Positions 45,142 through 53,244 of a stretch of DNA of 64,000 nt are shown in pieces (position 1 is the first letter of the stretch; each line of letters begins with the position of its first letter). Under the pieces are notes generated by a model that was given only the letters and a program-made list of their open reading frames with translations, did not search any database and had not been told where the DNA came from. Made by a program: the position numbers and the translations under genes. Source of the DNA: Cupriavidus basilensis (GTDB lineage Bacteria; Pseudomonadota; Gammaproteobacteria; Burkholderiales; Burkholderiaceae); NCBI RefSeq assembly GCF_029335485.1, contig NZ_JARJLM010000163.1, forward strand, positions 1 to 64,000, in the 5' to 3' direction.

Positions 45142-45448
45142 TTAGGCGCTCAGACGCTTCCCGGCACGAGAGTGCAAGTCGCGTTCGATCGGCAACCCCA
45201 GCCGTCCGCGCACGGCCGCCAGTTCCTGCAGGCTGATCCAGCCCAGCTCAGGCATCCCCAGGCCCAGGTCGCACAAGCCGAAAGCATGGTCATGCTCGTC
45301 CGGGTCAATCTCGGTCAGCAGCCGGGTCCGGCATCCGGCGTGAACAGCTTGACCACGTGCGCGGATCGAAGTCCGGGTTCTGCAACGATTCGCGGCCATT
45401 GGCCAGCAGCACCAGACGCTGCTCATCGGTGATGAATGCGTAGCTCAT
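45142..45448 (-). pseudogene. Frameshifted DUF2958 gene (integrative-element relic)
   Basis: From the ATG the frame gives AFITDEQRLVLLANGRESLQ and NPDFDP, the standard start of DUF2958 proteins carried by conjugative elements. One base loss then shifts the frame (the family sequence HVVKLFTPDAG is read in the second frame). A second loss shifts it again, so that TRLLTEIDPDEHDHAFGLCD and GMPELGWISLQELAAVRG lie in the third frame. Two single-base deletions explain the whole pattern. The 263 bases upstream up to the flavin reductase gene contain no recognisable gene and are probably more of the same scar. Confidence 0.75.
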
Positions 45449-45711
45449 GGTGAACTCCTGAAGGCCGCCGGGCGGAATTGCCCGTCTCCTCCGGGTCACG
45501 GCACAGCGCAAGCAGTCAAGGGTCGCAGACGGTCATAGGCCGCCAGCGTGAAAGGCACGCACCGCCCTTGACGGCGAGAACGCCGTGGCACGATGAAGGG
45601 AAGAGCAAGCCGCCCGTACCCTGTCCACCACACACCCTCGCCTCTCGGCAAGCGCAGCACGCAGGCTCGGATCAACAAGCCGAGCCGCAAGCGCCAAGGG
45701 ATCAACGCCAT

Positions 45712-46269
45712 CTAATCCATCAGATACTGCCAGCGCACCATCCGATCACCCAAATCGATCGTTTCCCCATCCACAATGAACTTGCCGTCACCCGCGTGAT
45801 GAATCAGCCGCCGCTCCTTACGATCCTGATCCACCCATATCCTTTTGACCTCCAGGATGAACAGGCGGTAGCGATCAAGCAAGGAGGTGTCTGCAACTCG
45901 GCATTCGAGGTTAGCCAGACACTCCCCCACCAGCGGTGCGCGGACATCAGTTGCCGGAAGGGCCGTCAGGCCGAAACGCTTGAACTTGTCAGTCTCCGAG
46001 CCAGAACAGTTGCCGACATCAACGACGATCCTAGCGAGATCAACGGTCGGAATGGCCAACACGCACTCGCCAGTCCGGCGCAGCGCCTCATGGCTGTGAT
46101 CCCAAGGGCCAATGATTGCACCTACCAAGGCAGGCTCGTGCTGCACCATCATGTGAAAACCCATGGTCATGAGGTTATCGCTTCCATTCGTCGCCCGCGT
46201 AGACACCATCACGATGGGGCCGGATTCCAGCAAACGATAGGCTTTTGACGCTGGCATTTCTTTGAACAT
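45712..46269 (-). CDS. Flavin reductase-like FMN-binding protein
   Basis: 185 residues. The Flavin_Reduct fold is indicated by GPIVMVSTRATNGSDNLMTM near the N-terminus, HEALRRTGECVLAIP in the middle and LVGECLANLECRVADTS. Members bind FMN and reduce it with NAD(P)H for a partner monooxygenase, or act as oxidoreductases. It is the distal member of a minus-strand series with three SDRs and an ABM monooxygenase, to which it could supply reduced flavin. Confidence 0.82.
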   Translation of the reverse strand: MFKEMPASKAYRLLESGPIVMVSTRATNGSDNLMTMGFHMMVQHEPALVGAIIGPWDHSHEALRRTGECVLAIPTVDLARIVVDVGNCSGSETDKFKRFGLTALPATDVRAPLVGECLANLECRVADTSLLDRYRLFILEVKRIWVDQDRKERRLIHHAGDGKFIVDGETIDLGDRMVRWQYLMD

Positions 46270-46348
46270 AGTAGATTCTCCAAGGTGTGACGGCGCCCGT
46301 TGTCAAACACCGTCACTGGCGGATCAAACATATTCAGCATGCGCTCCG

Positions 46349-47197
46349 TCAAACGGTGAAATCGATGGCCTCTGCCGACCCCTTCCATGCCTCGATGTCC
46401 AGGCGTACGCCTTGCATCTTCTGCAGCGCCAGTTCATTGGCGACATGGCCAGCAAACAGATGAAGCGGCGGCTTGGCGACGTCCGCGGCCTGCATGATCA
46501 ACAGGGCAAGCTTGTCGGGATCGCCGGCCTGATGTCCTGCGAAGGTTCCAAGGTGCAAGTCCAACGAGGCCTGGGCTTCGGTGTAGTCATCGATCTTGCG
46601 CTGTGCTATCACCAACGAGCCGCTGGACAGGAAGTCGGTGCGCACCGGCCCTGGATAGAGAACGGTCGCCGTGATGCCCAGTTCGGCAACTTCGGCTGCC
46701 AGGGACTCGGTCAGGCCGGCAAGGGCAAACTTGCTGGACACATAGCTGCCCCAGCCCGCATAGCCGCCCTGGAAACCAACGATGGATGCGATATTGATGA
46801 TGTGCCCCGAGCGCTGGCGCCGCAGATGTGGCAGGGCATGCCGCAGCACGTTCAAGGGAGCAAAGACGTTCACCTCGAAGTTCCTGCGCAGTTCGCTGTC
46901 GGACAGCGCCTCGATCGTGCCTTGCTGGCCATAGCCCGCATTGTTGACGACGACGTCAAGACGGCCAAAGGTCGAGATCGTCCTGTCGACGGCGCTTTGA
47001 ACGCTGCGATCGTCAGCCAGGTCCACTTGCAGCGGAAGCAGGCTGTCGGAAGCGGTGCCCACAGTGGATTCGAGTGACTCAACGGTTCGCGAGGTCACCG
47101 CCACGCGGTCGCCGCGTGCCAGCAGATGACGGGCCAAGGTTTGGCCGATGCCCTTCGAGGCGCCCGTGATGAACCATGTCTTGCGTGTTGCCTTCAT
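46349..47197 (-). CDS. SDR-family oxidoreductase
   Basis: 282 residues from the ATG giving MKATRKTWFITGASKGIGQT. Motifs: TGASKGIG, VVNNAGYGQQG, IASIVGFQGG and YVSSKFALAGL (catalytic Tyr and Lys). The Arg of VTSRTVE after the second strand favours NADP. The longer C-terminal part (about 240-282) matches SDRs annotated as ketoacyl or carbonyl reductases. 83 bases separate it from the next SDR gene, with CCCTTAAGGG in that gap. Confidence 0.88.
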   Translation of the reverse strand: MKATRKTWFITGASKGIGQTLARHLLARGDRVAVTSRTVESLESTVGTASDSLLPLQVDLADDRSVQSAVDRTISTFGRLDVVVNNAGYGQQGTIEALSDSELRRNFEVNVFAPLNVLRHALPHLRRQRSGHIINIASIVGFQGGYAGWGSYVSSKFALAGLTESLAAEVAELGITATVLYPGPVRTDFLSSGSLVIAQRKIDDYTEAQASLDLHLGTFAGHQAGDPDKLALLIMQAADVAKPPLHLFAGHVANELALQKMQGVRLDIEAWKGSAEAIDFTV

Positions 47198-47280
47198 GAT
47201 GTTCCCTTGATTTCCCTTAAGGGGAATAGACAAATTGATTGGTTGACTGGTGGCCGGCAGACGGCTGCGCCGCCGTTCCG

Positions 47281-48048
47281 CTACTTGAGCGCGACGCTCA
47301 TTCCACCGTCGGCCATGACCACCGCGCCGACGAGATAGCTGGCCTTGTCAGACGCCAGGAAGGCGATGACTTCGGCAATTTCCTCGGGTTGTGCCGCGCG
47401 CTTGATAGGCGCGTTCTTGCCGTGCTCGGCGAGGAACCCGGGACCGTCCGCATGGATCTTGTTGGTGATGTTGGTAACGACGTCGCCCGATCCCACCGCG
47501 TTGACCCGGATTCCGTCTTCGATCGCTTCGAGCGCCAGCGCGCGGGTCAACTGCGCAAGAGCACCCTTGGACGCTGCGTAGGCAGCGATGCTCGGGAACG
47601 CTTGATAGCACGCATAGGAGCCGACGTTGACGATCGCGCCTTGCTTGGCGGGGATCATGGCGCGCATGGCCTCACGGGAGAACAGGAAAGCGCCTGTCAC
47701 ATTGACTGCCAGGATTCCGTTCCAATCGTCGAGCGTCATCTCCACCACCGGCTTGTTGATGATGATGCCGGCGTTGTTCACGAGAATGTCGAGCCTTCCG
47801 AACTTCTCCTTCGCCAAGGCGACTGCGCGTATCGCGCTCTCTTCGTTCGCGACGTCAGCGACGAGCGGAACGATGCCGGGACGGGCCAGCGTTTCGACGT
47901 TTGAATTCCTTCCCACGGCGATGACCTTTGCGCCCTGCGCGTGAAGGAGATTCGTCGTCGCGAGTCCGATGCCGCTGGCAGCGCCTGTGACGATCGCGAC
48001 CTTGTCCTGGAACGGCGTTGCGATGGATGCGTTGGATGTCATGTTCAT
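47281..48048 (-). CDS. SDR-family oxidoreductase
   Basis: 255 residues. Motifs: VTGAASGIGLAT, LVNNAGIIIN, VGSYACYQ where the catalytic Ser is in VNVGS, and YAASKGAL. The C-terminal VGAVVMADGGMSVALK is typical for cytosolic SDRs. The substrate is unknown; the operon context suggests reduction of reactive carbonyls or quinones. Confidence 0.88.
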   Translation of the reverse strand: MNMTSNASIATPFQDKVAIVTGAASGIGLATTNLLHAQGAKVIAVGRNSNVETLARPGIVPLVADVANEESAIRAVALAKEKFGRLDILVNNAGIIINKPVVEMTLDDWNGILAVNVTGAFLFSREAMRAMIPAKQGAIVNVGSYACYQAFPSIAAYAASKGALAQLTRALALEAIEDGIRVNAVGSGDVVTNITNKIHADGPGFLAEHGKNAPIKRAAQPEEIAEVIAFLASDKASYLVGAVVMADGGMSVALK

Positions 48049-48076
48049 TCCTTCGGAAAATACGTAGTCGGTCGAA

Positions 48077-48814
48077 TCAGTGGGAGTTGGCCGTGGGGCG
48101 AACGACGATTTCGCTCACATCCACATCGGCCGGCTGCTCGATCGCGTAGGCGATCGCGCGGGCGATGGCATCCGGTGCCAGTGCGATGCGGCGGTATTCG
48201 CGCATGGCATTGCGGGCCGTCTCATCGGAGATCGTGTCGGCCAACTCGGACTCGACGACGCCGGGGCAGATCACGGTCACACGGATCTTGTCGGACTCCT
48301 GGCGCAAACCGTCGGAGATGGCGCGCACCGCGAATTTGGTTGCGCAGTACACCGCGGCCGTGGGCGATACAGCCAGCCCGCCGATGGAAGAAACATTGAC
48401 CACCTGGCCATGGCCCTGCTGCTCCATGCTGGGCAACACGGCCGCGATGCCGTGCAGAACGCCGCGGATGTTCACGTCGATCATGCGATTCCACTCGTCC
48501 ACCTTGAGTGAGGACAAGGGCGAGAGCGGCATGACGCCCGCGTTATTGACGATGACGTCGATCCGACCGAAGGCATCTCTCGCAAACTCGGCAAAGTCAT
48601 TGACGTCCTTTGCCGACGTGACATCAAGCGCGCGATAACGCACCGATCCGCCGCTTGCCTGGATCTCCCCGGCCAAAGCCGCCAGCCGCTCCGTACGACG
48701 CGCGCCGACGACGAGATGATGTCCCTGGCTGGCAAGAAGCCGCGTGGTGGCTTCGCCGATACCGCTGCTGGCGCCGGTGACGAGGATGATTTTCGGTTTT
48801 TTGGTTGCAGACAT
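48077..48814 (-). CDS. SDR-family oxidoreductase
   Basis: 245 residues from the ATG giving MSATKKPKIILVTGASSGIG. Motifs: TGASSGIGEAT, VNNAGVMPLS, NVSSIGGLAV and YCATKFAV; the Arg-Arg of GARRTERL indicates NADP. It resembles NADP-dependent serine/3-hydroxy-acid or aldehyde reductases of the YdfG type. Third of three dissimilar SDRs in a row, 16 bases after the Atu4866-like gene. Confidence 0.88.
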   Translation of the reverse strand: MSATKKPKIILVTGASSGIGEATTRLLASQGHHLVVGARRTERLAALAGEIQASGGSVRYRALDVTSAKDVNDFAEFARDAFGRIDVIVNNAGVMPLSPLSSLKVDEWNRMIDVNIRGVLHGIAAVLPSMEQQGHGQVVNVSSIGGLAVSPTAAVYCATKFAVRAISDGLRQESDKIRVTVICPGVVESELADTISDETARNAMREYRRIALAPDAIARAIAYAIEQPADVDVSEIVVRPTANSH

Positions 48815-48830
48815 TTTGGTGAACTCCTTT

Positions 48831-49199
48831 TCAGCGGGTGGTTTCGCGGCACAGCACCATGCCGGCGTGGTACAGGACGCCATCACGGAAATCGCCGCCG
48901 GCGGTAAAGCCGGTGTCGTCGCGGTAGTCGATGTGGTCGCCCTCGATGCGGTAGCTGCCTTGATAGGCGCTTTTGCGCGAACCTCGGGCTTCGTCATAGC
49001 GGCCTCCCTGCAACAGCGCGTGGCGGATGTAGCCATCGGCCGTCACCCACATGCCGACGTACTTGTTCTGGTTCATGGCGCGCGCCTCCTGGGCTCTGCT
49101 ATCGCGGGTTGATGGGGTCTCGCGAGCTTGCTGGGCATGGCCGATCGAGCTGGCGGTAGCCGATAGAAGGACCAAGATCATTTTCTGGTGGGCTCGCAT
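48831..49199 (-). CDS. Atu4866-domain protein, probably exported
   Basis: 122 residues from the ATG giving MRAHQKMILVLLSATASSIG; a hydrophobic stretch ending at AHAQ-like GHAQQ is a probable signal peptide. The alternative start MNQNKYVGMW would give a cytosolic 80-residue domain. The domain (KYVGMWVTADGYIRHALL, SAYQGSYRIEGDHIDYRDD, GVLYHAGMVL) is the small beta-barrel Atu4866 family of unknown function, often found beside SDR and CMD genes. It begins four bases after the ABM stop. Confidence 0.72.
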   Translation of the reverse strand: MRAHQKMILVLLSATASSIGHAQQARETPSTRDSRAQEARAMNQNKYVGMWVTADGYIRHALLQGGRYDEARGSRKSAYQGSYRIEGDHIDYRDDTGFTAGGDFRDGVLYHAGMVLCRETTR

Positions 49200-49203
49200 G
49201 ACA

Positions 49204-49512
49204 TCAGCCCTTCGCACCCACCACAGCCACTTTGGAGAACAGGCGCAGATCCATTTCGCCGTCCAGCAGCGGCGCTGCGGCTTCGGCAAATTTCAGGAGA
49301 TGCGGCGTCTTGAAGTGCTGGTCCAGGTCATCGCGGGATGTCCAGTTTTCGTAGACGAACCAGAGATCCGGGTTGTCTACTGATCTGTGCAGCTCGAAGT
49401 CAATGCAGCCGGCTTCCTCGCGGGAGATCGGCGCCAACTCGGCCAGCAAGCCGCCCAATGCCGTGCCCTGTCCGGGCTTGGTGCGGATGAACGCAACGTT
49501 GGTAATGGTCAT
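49204..49512 (-). CDS. ABM-family (antibiotic biosynthesis monooxygenase-like) protein
   Basis: 102 residues from the ATG giving MTITNVAFIRTKPGQGTALG. Dimeric alpha-beta barrel fold with typical ABM motifs: SREEAGCIDFELHRS, WFVYENWTSRDDLDQHF and HLLKFAEAA. These small cofactor-free enzymes oxidise quinols or degrade reactive metabolites. It heads the minus-strand operon. Its 5' region from -1 to about -112 is collinear with that of the broken gene at 50995, including a shared regulatory box, so it is probably a target of the AraC protein at 51189. Confidence 0.82.
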   Translation of the reverse strand: MTITNVAFIRTKPGQGTALGGLLAELAPISREEAGCIDFELHRSVDNPDLWFVYENWTSRDDLDQHFKTPHLLKFAEAAAPLLDGEMDLRLFSKVAVVGAKG

Positions 49513-49551
49513 GAGATGTCCTATGCGTGAGTTGCCGGAAGAGATCGTCAA

Positions 49552-49624
49552 CCGGTAACTCATGATAGGAACGACACCCCTCTACGCGAATACCTGCACC
49601 TATGTGGTTCTTGCCCATTCCTAT
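49552..49624 (-). promoter_or_regulatory. Duplicated regulatory box, copy A (before the ABM operon)
   Basis: Aligns without gaps with 51035-51107; by eye 57 of 73 bases match. Each copy begins 40 bases upstream of the ATG of a minus-strand gene. Opposed TAGGAA words lie near both ends, and CGCGAATACC in the middle is identical. Likely sites for the AraC-type protein encoded at 51189; TATCAT at the proximal end on the minus strand could be the -10 element. Confidence 0.65.
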
Positions 49625-49673
49625 TTCGAGAGAAATGTCGAGCCGCTGTCGGCTACCGCATCCGCGAAGACGG

Positions 49674-50483
49674 TCAGGGCACTGCGTGATGCTGTTCGCG
49701 CTCAGCCATCACCTCCTTCGCAGCCAAAGCCCCATTGATCGCTGCGGGGAAGCCAGCGTAGACAGCCGTGTGCGTGATGATCTCTATCAGTTGATCCTTC
49801 GTTCCGCCCACGTTCAAGAAACCGTGCATATGAACCTTTAGCTGAGCGAAAGCCGTCCCGAGCGCGGTGAGCGCCGCCACGGTCACCAATTCCCTCGACG
49901 GCAGGTCCATGGACGAGCGGCTGTACACGTCGCCAAAAGCAAACTCGATGATGTACCGGCCAAGATCCGGCGAAATGTCCTGCAACGCAGAAATCACGCG
50001 CTCGCCGGCATTGCCATCGATGTCCTTCAGACCCTCCCAGCCTTGCTCATATCGCGTCTGATCCGGGTTCCGAGGTGTCATGCCCGCGTCGCACACCAGC
50101 GCGATGCCTCTCTCTTCGAACAATTCCTTCAGAACCATCGCCGTATTGATCGCTGCAGGGAATCCGGCATAGACGGTCATGTGGATTGCAAGCTCGACGA
50201 GTTCCTCAGGCGTGCAGCCTACGTTGAGCGCTCCCCCGAGATGGAACTTCAGTTGCGGCCGGGCATGTCCCAGCGCAGCCAACGCACCCGCAGTGGCGAG
50301 TTGCCGTTGCCGCAGGTCGAGGTGGCGACGCGGATAGACCTCGCCGTAGGCGAACTCGATCGCCAGCCTCGCCAAGTCAGGCGCGATGTCTTTGAGATTG
50401 GCTTCCAGCGAAGGGGGGCGTTGGCCCTCGATCATCGCGAGATAGTCCAAACCAGTCTGGTATCTTGCAGAGGCGTCATTCAT
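49674..50483 (-). CDS. Carboxymuconolactone decarboxylase-family protein, two CMD domains
   Basis: 269 residues from the ATG giving MNDASARYQTGLDYLAMIEG; the longer frame is not supported. Two repeats of the CMD/AhpD-like helical domain are seen: DLARLAIEFAYGEVYPR with GALNVGCTPEELVELAIHMT, and LGRYIIEFAFGDVYSR with GFLNVGGTKDQLIEIITHTA. Each lacks the CxxC of AhpD, having a single Cys or none, so a peroxidase role is unlikely; lactone decarboxylation or a stress role is possible. A palindrome AGGCTT-CC-AAGCCT lies upstream at 50518-50531. Separate from the ABM operon by 161 bases. Confidence 0.88.
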   Translation of the reverse strand: MNDASARYQTGLDYLAMIEGQRPPSLEANLKDIAPDLARLAIEFAYGEVYPRRHLDLRQRQLATAGALAALGHARPQLKFHLGGALNVGCTPEELVELAIHMTVYAGFPAAINTAMVLKELFEERGIALVCDAGMTPRNPDQTRYEQGWEGLKDIDGNAGERVISALQDISPDLGRYIIEFAFGDVYSRSSMDLPSRELVTVAALTALGTAFAQLKVHMHGFLNVGGTKDQLIEIITHTAVYAGFPAAINGALAAKEVMAEREQHHAVP

Positions 50484-50517
50484 TTTCCGTCCTTCGGTGA
50501 TGTGTGATTCGAGGCGT

Positions 50518-50531
50518 AGGCTTCCAAGCCT
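50518..50531. promoter_or_regulatory. Palindrome upstream of the CMD-family gene
   Basis: AGGCTT-CC-AAGCCT, a perfect interrupted palindrome 35 bases before the minus-strand ATG at 50483. Suits an operator; no regulator is assigned. Confidence 0.35.
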
Positions 50532-50658
50532 CATTTGACCGATCCTCTCGGTGTGATGCGCGGTAGCTACTGCTAGCCAATTTGGTGGACTCCATGTGGA
50601 AAGGCCCAGTGCCCGAACCGATGCATCCGGGCGCACATGGACAGTGGAACTGCGGCCT

Positions 50659-50995
50659 CTACCCTTCCTCAAGTTTCATTTCACCGTGAGAAGAATGCGC
50701 GAGCTGGAGCCAATCAAGTTCGCGCTGAAGCGTCTGAAATACGTCGCCCTCGATCTCTCCACGCGGCCTCATCGCATTCAAGGCAGAACGCTGTTGGGTC
50801 ACACATTCCATTCGGAGAGCTTCGCCACGCGCCGGAGTTCTGGGAGGTGCTGCAGCATTGGTCTTCTGAAGATCTTGAAGCTCAGCCCGAAGTCGCCCGG
50901 CGGCATCCCCGGACAGTCCCCGAATTTGCATGTCTGCGGCCTCGATCATCGTAGAGGCTGCGAATGCGGGCGGCGTTGTCTTGGTCGGAGCTCAT
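50659..50995 (-). pseudogene. Frameshifted small gene, tail like CPA1 Na+/H+ antiporter C-termini
   Basis: The ATG at 50995 opens SSDQDNAARIRSL and then runs into a stop at 50882; from about 50949 a second frame continues AADMQIRGLSGDAAGRLRAE and ends QQRSALNAMRPRGEIEGDVF with QRELDWLQL. The latter part resembles the cytosolic tail of CPA1-type sodium/proton antiporters (aliphatic-Arg-Gly-Glu-Ile then Glu-Leu-Asp), a tentative match. The start is supported because its whole 5' region parallels that of the ABM gene base for base in position. It seems to be a once-regulated gene now broken. Confidence 0.4.
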
Positions 50996-51034
50996 GGAAT
51001 GTCCTTTTTGCAGGTAGTCGGCAGAGACAGTCCA

Positions 51035-51107
51035 CCGGTGACTCATGGTAGGAATGCCTCCCTGCGGCGCGAATACCCACATCTATGCGCTCCTTGCCTA
51101 TTCCTAT
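51035..51107 (-). promoter_or_regulatory. Duplicated regulatory box, copy B (before 50995 and AraC)
   Basis: Partner of 49552-49624, exactly 1483 bases away with the ATG at the same distance. It lies between the minus-strand broken gene and the divergent AraC gene, so it could serve both AraC autoregulation and target control. ATAGGAAT words point inward from both ends. Confidence 0.65.
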
Positions 51108-51188
51108 CGTTCTGCGCTACCCTGGAGCAGGCAATCCCGGAACTTCGAGGAGAACCTCACCGACGCAATCTGCCCTGACCGGTGACCT

Positions 51189-52112
51189 ATGACGATGATC
51201 GATGAGCCTATTTCCCAGCGCATGTCGGCACTCCTGGCGCAACTGGCGCCAAACGAGGGCTATACGTTATCGACGCTCGACAGCGTCCGTTTCATGCGCT
51301 CGGATCGTCCCTTGGGACGCACGCCGGTGCTGTATGAACCCAGCATCGTGATCGTTTGCCAGGGCCGCAAGCGCGGCTTCCTTGGCAGCGATGTCTATGT
51401 CTACGACGCTCAGCACTACTTGGTGTTGTCGGTTCCCTTGCCCTTTTCCACCGAGACCGAGGCCAGCGAGACTGAACCCATGTTGGCCGTTTCCATACGC
51501 CTGAGCCTGACCGATGTGGCCGATTTGATGTTGGCGATCGATCGCTCAGACCAACACACGAGTGATTTGCCACGAGGCATGGTTTCGACCCCGCTGGGAG
51601 GTCCGTTGGCCAATGCAACGCTGCGCTTGCTCGAAGCCCTGGCATCTCCGCTCGAAGCCCAGATACTTGGGCCGGCCATCGTGCGGGAGATATGTTTTCG
51701 GGTGCTGGTGGGGCAGCAAGGCGGCGCCATGCGCGCGGCGTTGGCGCATCAAGGGCAATTCGGCAAGGTCGCCAAGGCGCTGAGGCGCATCCATGTCGAC
51801 TTTGCGCAGAGCCTGGACGTCACGCATCTCGCAGGCGAGGCGGGTATGAGCATTCCGGCCTTTCACGCCCACTTCAAGACGGTCACGCACACCTCGCCGA
51901 TTCAATACATCAAATCGACCAGGCTGCACCAGGCACGGCTATTGATGATTCGTGACGGCTTGACCGCAGCGTCCGCCTCGGCACGAGTCGGCTATGAAAG
52001 CCCATCGCAATTCAGTCGCGAATTCAAGCGCTTCTTCGGCCGAAGTCCTATCGAGGAAGTACGCGACATGAGAGCCTCATTCGCGCTGTCACCAGCGGCA
52101 CAAATCTCGTAG
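51189..52112 (+). CDS. AraC-family transcriptional regulator (AraC_N type)
   Basis: 307 residues. The N-terminal AraC_N domain (about 10-170) shows VLYEPSIVIVCQGRKRGFLG and YLVLSVPLPFSTETEAS. The C-terminal domain has two HTH motifs: DVTHLAGEAGMSIPAFHAHF and AASASARVGYESPSQFSREF, followed by KRFFGRSP. The YqhC-like subgroup senses aldehydes and other electrophiles. It is divergent from the broken gene at 50995 and near the ABM/SDR operon, and the repeated boxes suggest it controls both. Confidence 0.9.
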   Translation: MTMIDEPISQRMSALLAQLAPNEGYTLSTLDSVRFMRSDRPLGRTPVLYEPSIVIVCQGRKRGFLGSDVYVYDAQHYLVLSVPLPFSTETEASETEPMLAVSIRLSLTDVADLMLAIDRSDQHTSDLPRGMVSTPLGGPLANATLRLLEALASPLEAQILGPAIVREICFRVLVGQQGGAMRAALAHQGQFGKVAKALRRIHVDFAQSLDVTHLAGEAGMSIPAFHAHFKTVTHTSPIQYIKSTRLHQARLLMIRDGLTAASASARVGYESPSQFSREFKRFFGRSPIEEVRDMRASFALSPAAQIS

Positions 52113-52223
52113 CTTGCTGTAGCCCACTGAATTTGCTTGCTTGCACGGTATCAGCGCAAAACCTGGACCTTTGACCGAGCCTTGGTCCAAGTCCTCCGAC
52201 ATGTTCCAGAAATGTCGAACGTC

Positions 52224-52240
52224 AAAAAAAAAAAAGGGGG
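52224..52240. repeat. Homopolymer tract A12-G5
   Basis: Twelve A then five G in the 160-base space between the convergent AraC and pirin genes. On the minus strand it reads C5-T12 and lies 33 bases after the pirin stop, so it may help end pirin transcription, though no convincing GC-rich stem precedes it. Confidence 0.6.
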
Positions 52241-52272
52241 TGGAAACTCGGGTCCCGGTGTTGACGCGCGCT

Positions 52273-53145
52273 TCAGCACACTCGGCCGCGGGCGCGGAGT
52301 TGCTCGCCGAGCCGAGCAATTTCCTGTTCGCCGCGCTGCGGTGCGGCGGGGCTGGTATGGACGGAGTAGTGCCCGAGCACCAGTGGATGGGGATGCTTGA
52401 CCGCGGTGCCGACGATGAACTCCGTCGCGCCTTCAGCGACTACGTCGATCCCGGCACTACTCTCGTTCAGCACAGCGAGTTCGTTCGCGATACGCGCGCC
52501 GGCCAAGTGCAACGCACCTTGGGAGACATGGAGCCAGCCAACGTTGTGGCCCGGCTCCGTTGTCAGCTGCCAGCGTTCGCCGTCACGCAGCCGGACATGC
52601 AGCACCAGCAGATCTTCGGGTGCGGCCACCTGGCTGTGCGCGCCTGTATGGCGGCCGAGGATTACGCGAGCCGGGCCTGATTGCGGCACGGCTTTGGGCG
52701 GCAGGTACTGGCTCTGCACTGGCGCATGCTCCAGTGCCGCTGGCAAGGCAACCCACAACTGGTAGCCGCGAAAGCGCCCCATGCTGGCCGGAGAGGCGTC
52801 GTGCCAGACGCCGTGGCCCGCCCGCATCCATTCGACATTGCCGGCCTCCAGCACGCTCGAGGCCCCTGTCGTATCTTCGTAGCGCATGGAGCCGGATAGC
52901 ACTACGGTCGTCATGGCAATGCCCGAGTGCGGATGCATTGGGAACATCGCGCTGCCTGTGGCCTGGAAGTCGAAGTAGTCCAGGAATACGAAGGGCTTGA
53001 CCTGGTTGCCAATGTCTCCGGGACTGAATACCCGGGTCACGGGGCCGTGGCGCCGGCCGGAGGCTTGCTGGACGACGTGGCGTTGGGCACCCTGGGATTC
53101 GGCTATTGGCCTAACAGGTTGCAACGATAGAGTGAAGGTGGACAT
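52273..53145 (-). CDS. Pirin-family protein
   Basis: 290 residues. The N-terminal cupin of pirins carries the metal-binding set FPMHPHSGIAMTTVVLSG (His-x-His) and AGHGVWHDASP, here without the full His-Glu complement of quercetinase-type members. The C-terminal cupin begins at about 170. Bacterial pirins act as quercetin-2,3-dioxygenases or redox-linked regulators. It is divergent from the LysR gene at 53245; a 30-base box upstream of it recurs before wrbA, so these two genes probably share control. Confidence 0.9.
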   Translation of the reverse strand: MSTFTLSLQPVRPIAESQGAQRHVVQQASGRRHGPVTRVFSPGDIGNQVKPFVFLDYFDFQATGSAMFPMHPHSGIAMTTVVLSGSMRYEDTTGASSVLEAGNVEWMRAGHGVWHDASPASMGRFRGYQLWVALPAALEHAPVQSQYLPPKAVPQSGPARVILGRHTGAHSQVAAPEDLLVLHVRLRDGERWQLTTEPGHNVGWLHVSQGALHLAGARIANELAVLNESSAGIDVVAEGATEFIVGTAVKHPHPLVLGHYSVHTSPAAPQRGEQEIARLGEQLRARGRVC

Positions 53146-53201
53146 CGGGTAGTTCCGTCTGATGGGTTGAACGGAACTTTAGAAACTGGACATCCAGCTG
53201 A

Positions 53202-53231
53202 GAAGCCTATATGTTTCGATGGATTTCATCC
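53202..53231 (-). promoter_or_regulatory. Shared LysR box, copy upstream of pirin
   Basis: On the minus strand it reads GGATG-N3-TCCATCGAAA-N5-AGGCTTC, 56 bases before the pirin start. A 25-of-30 match (counted by eye) is found at 54168-54197 before wrbA in the same orientation to its gene. It contains GAA-N10-TTC, and ends 13 bases before the LysR ATG. Confidence 0.65.
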
Positions 53232-53244
53232 TAAGGAGCGATGG

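Noticed and set aside
45496..45711. 71-residue minus-strand frame upstream of the DUF2958 relic
   Set aside because: No domain or start signal; likely part of the scar.
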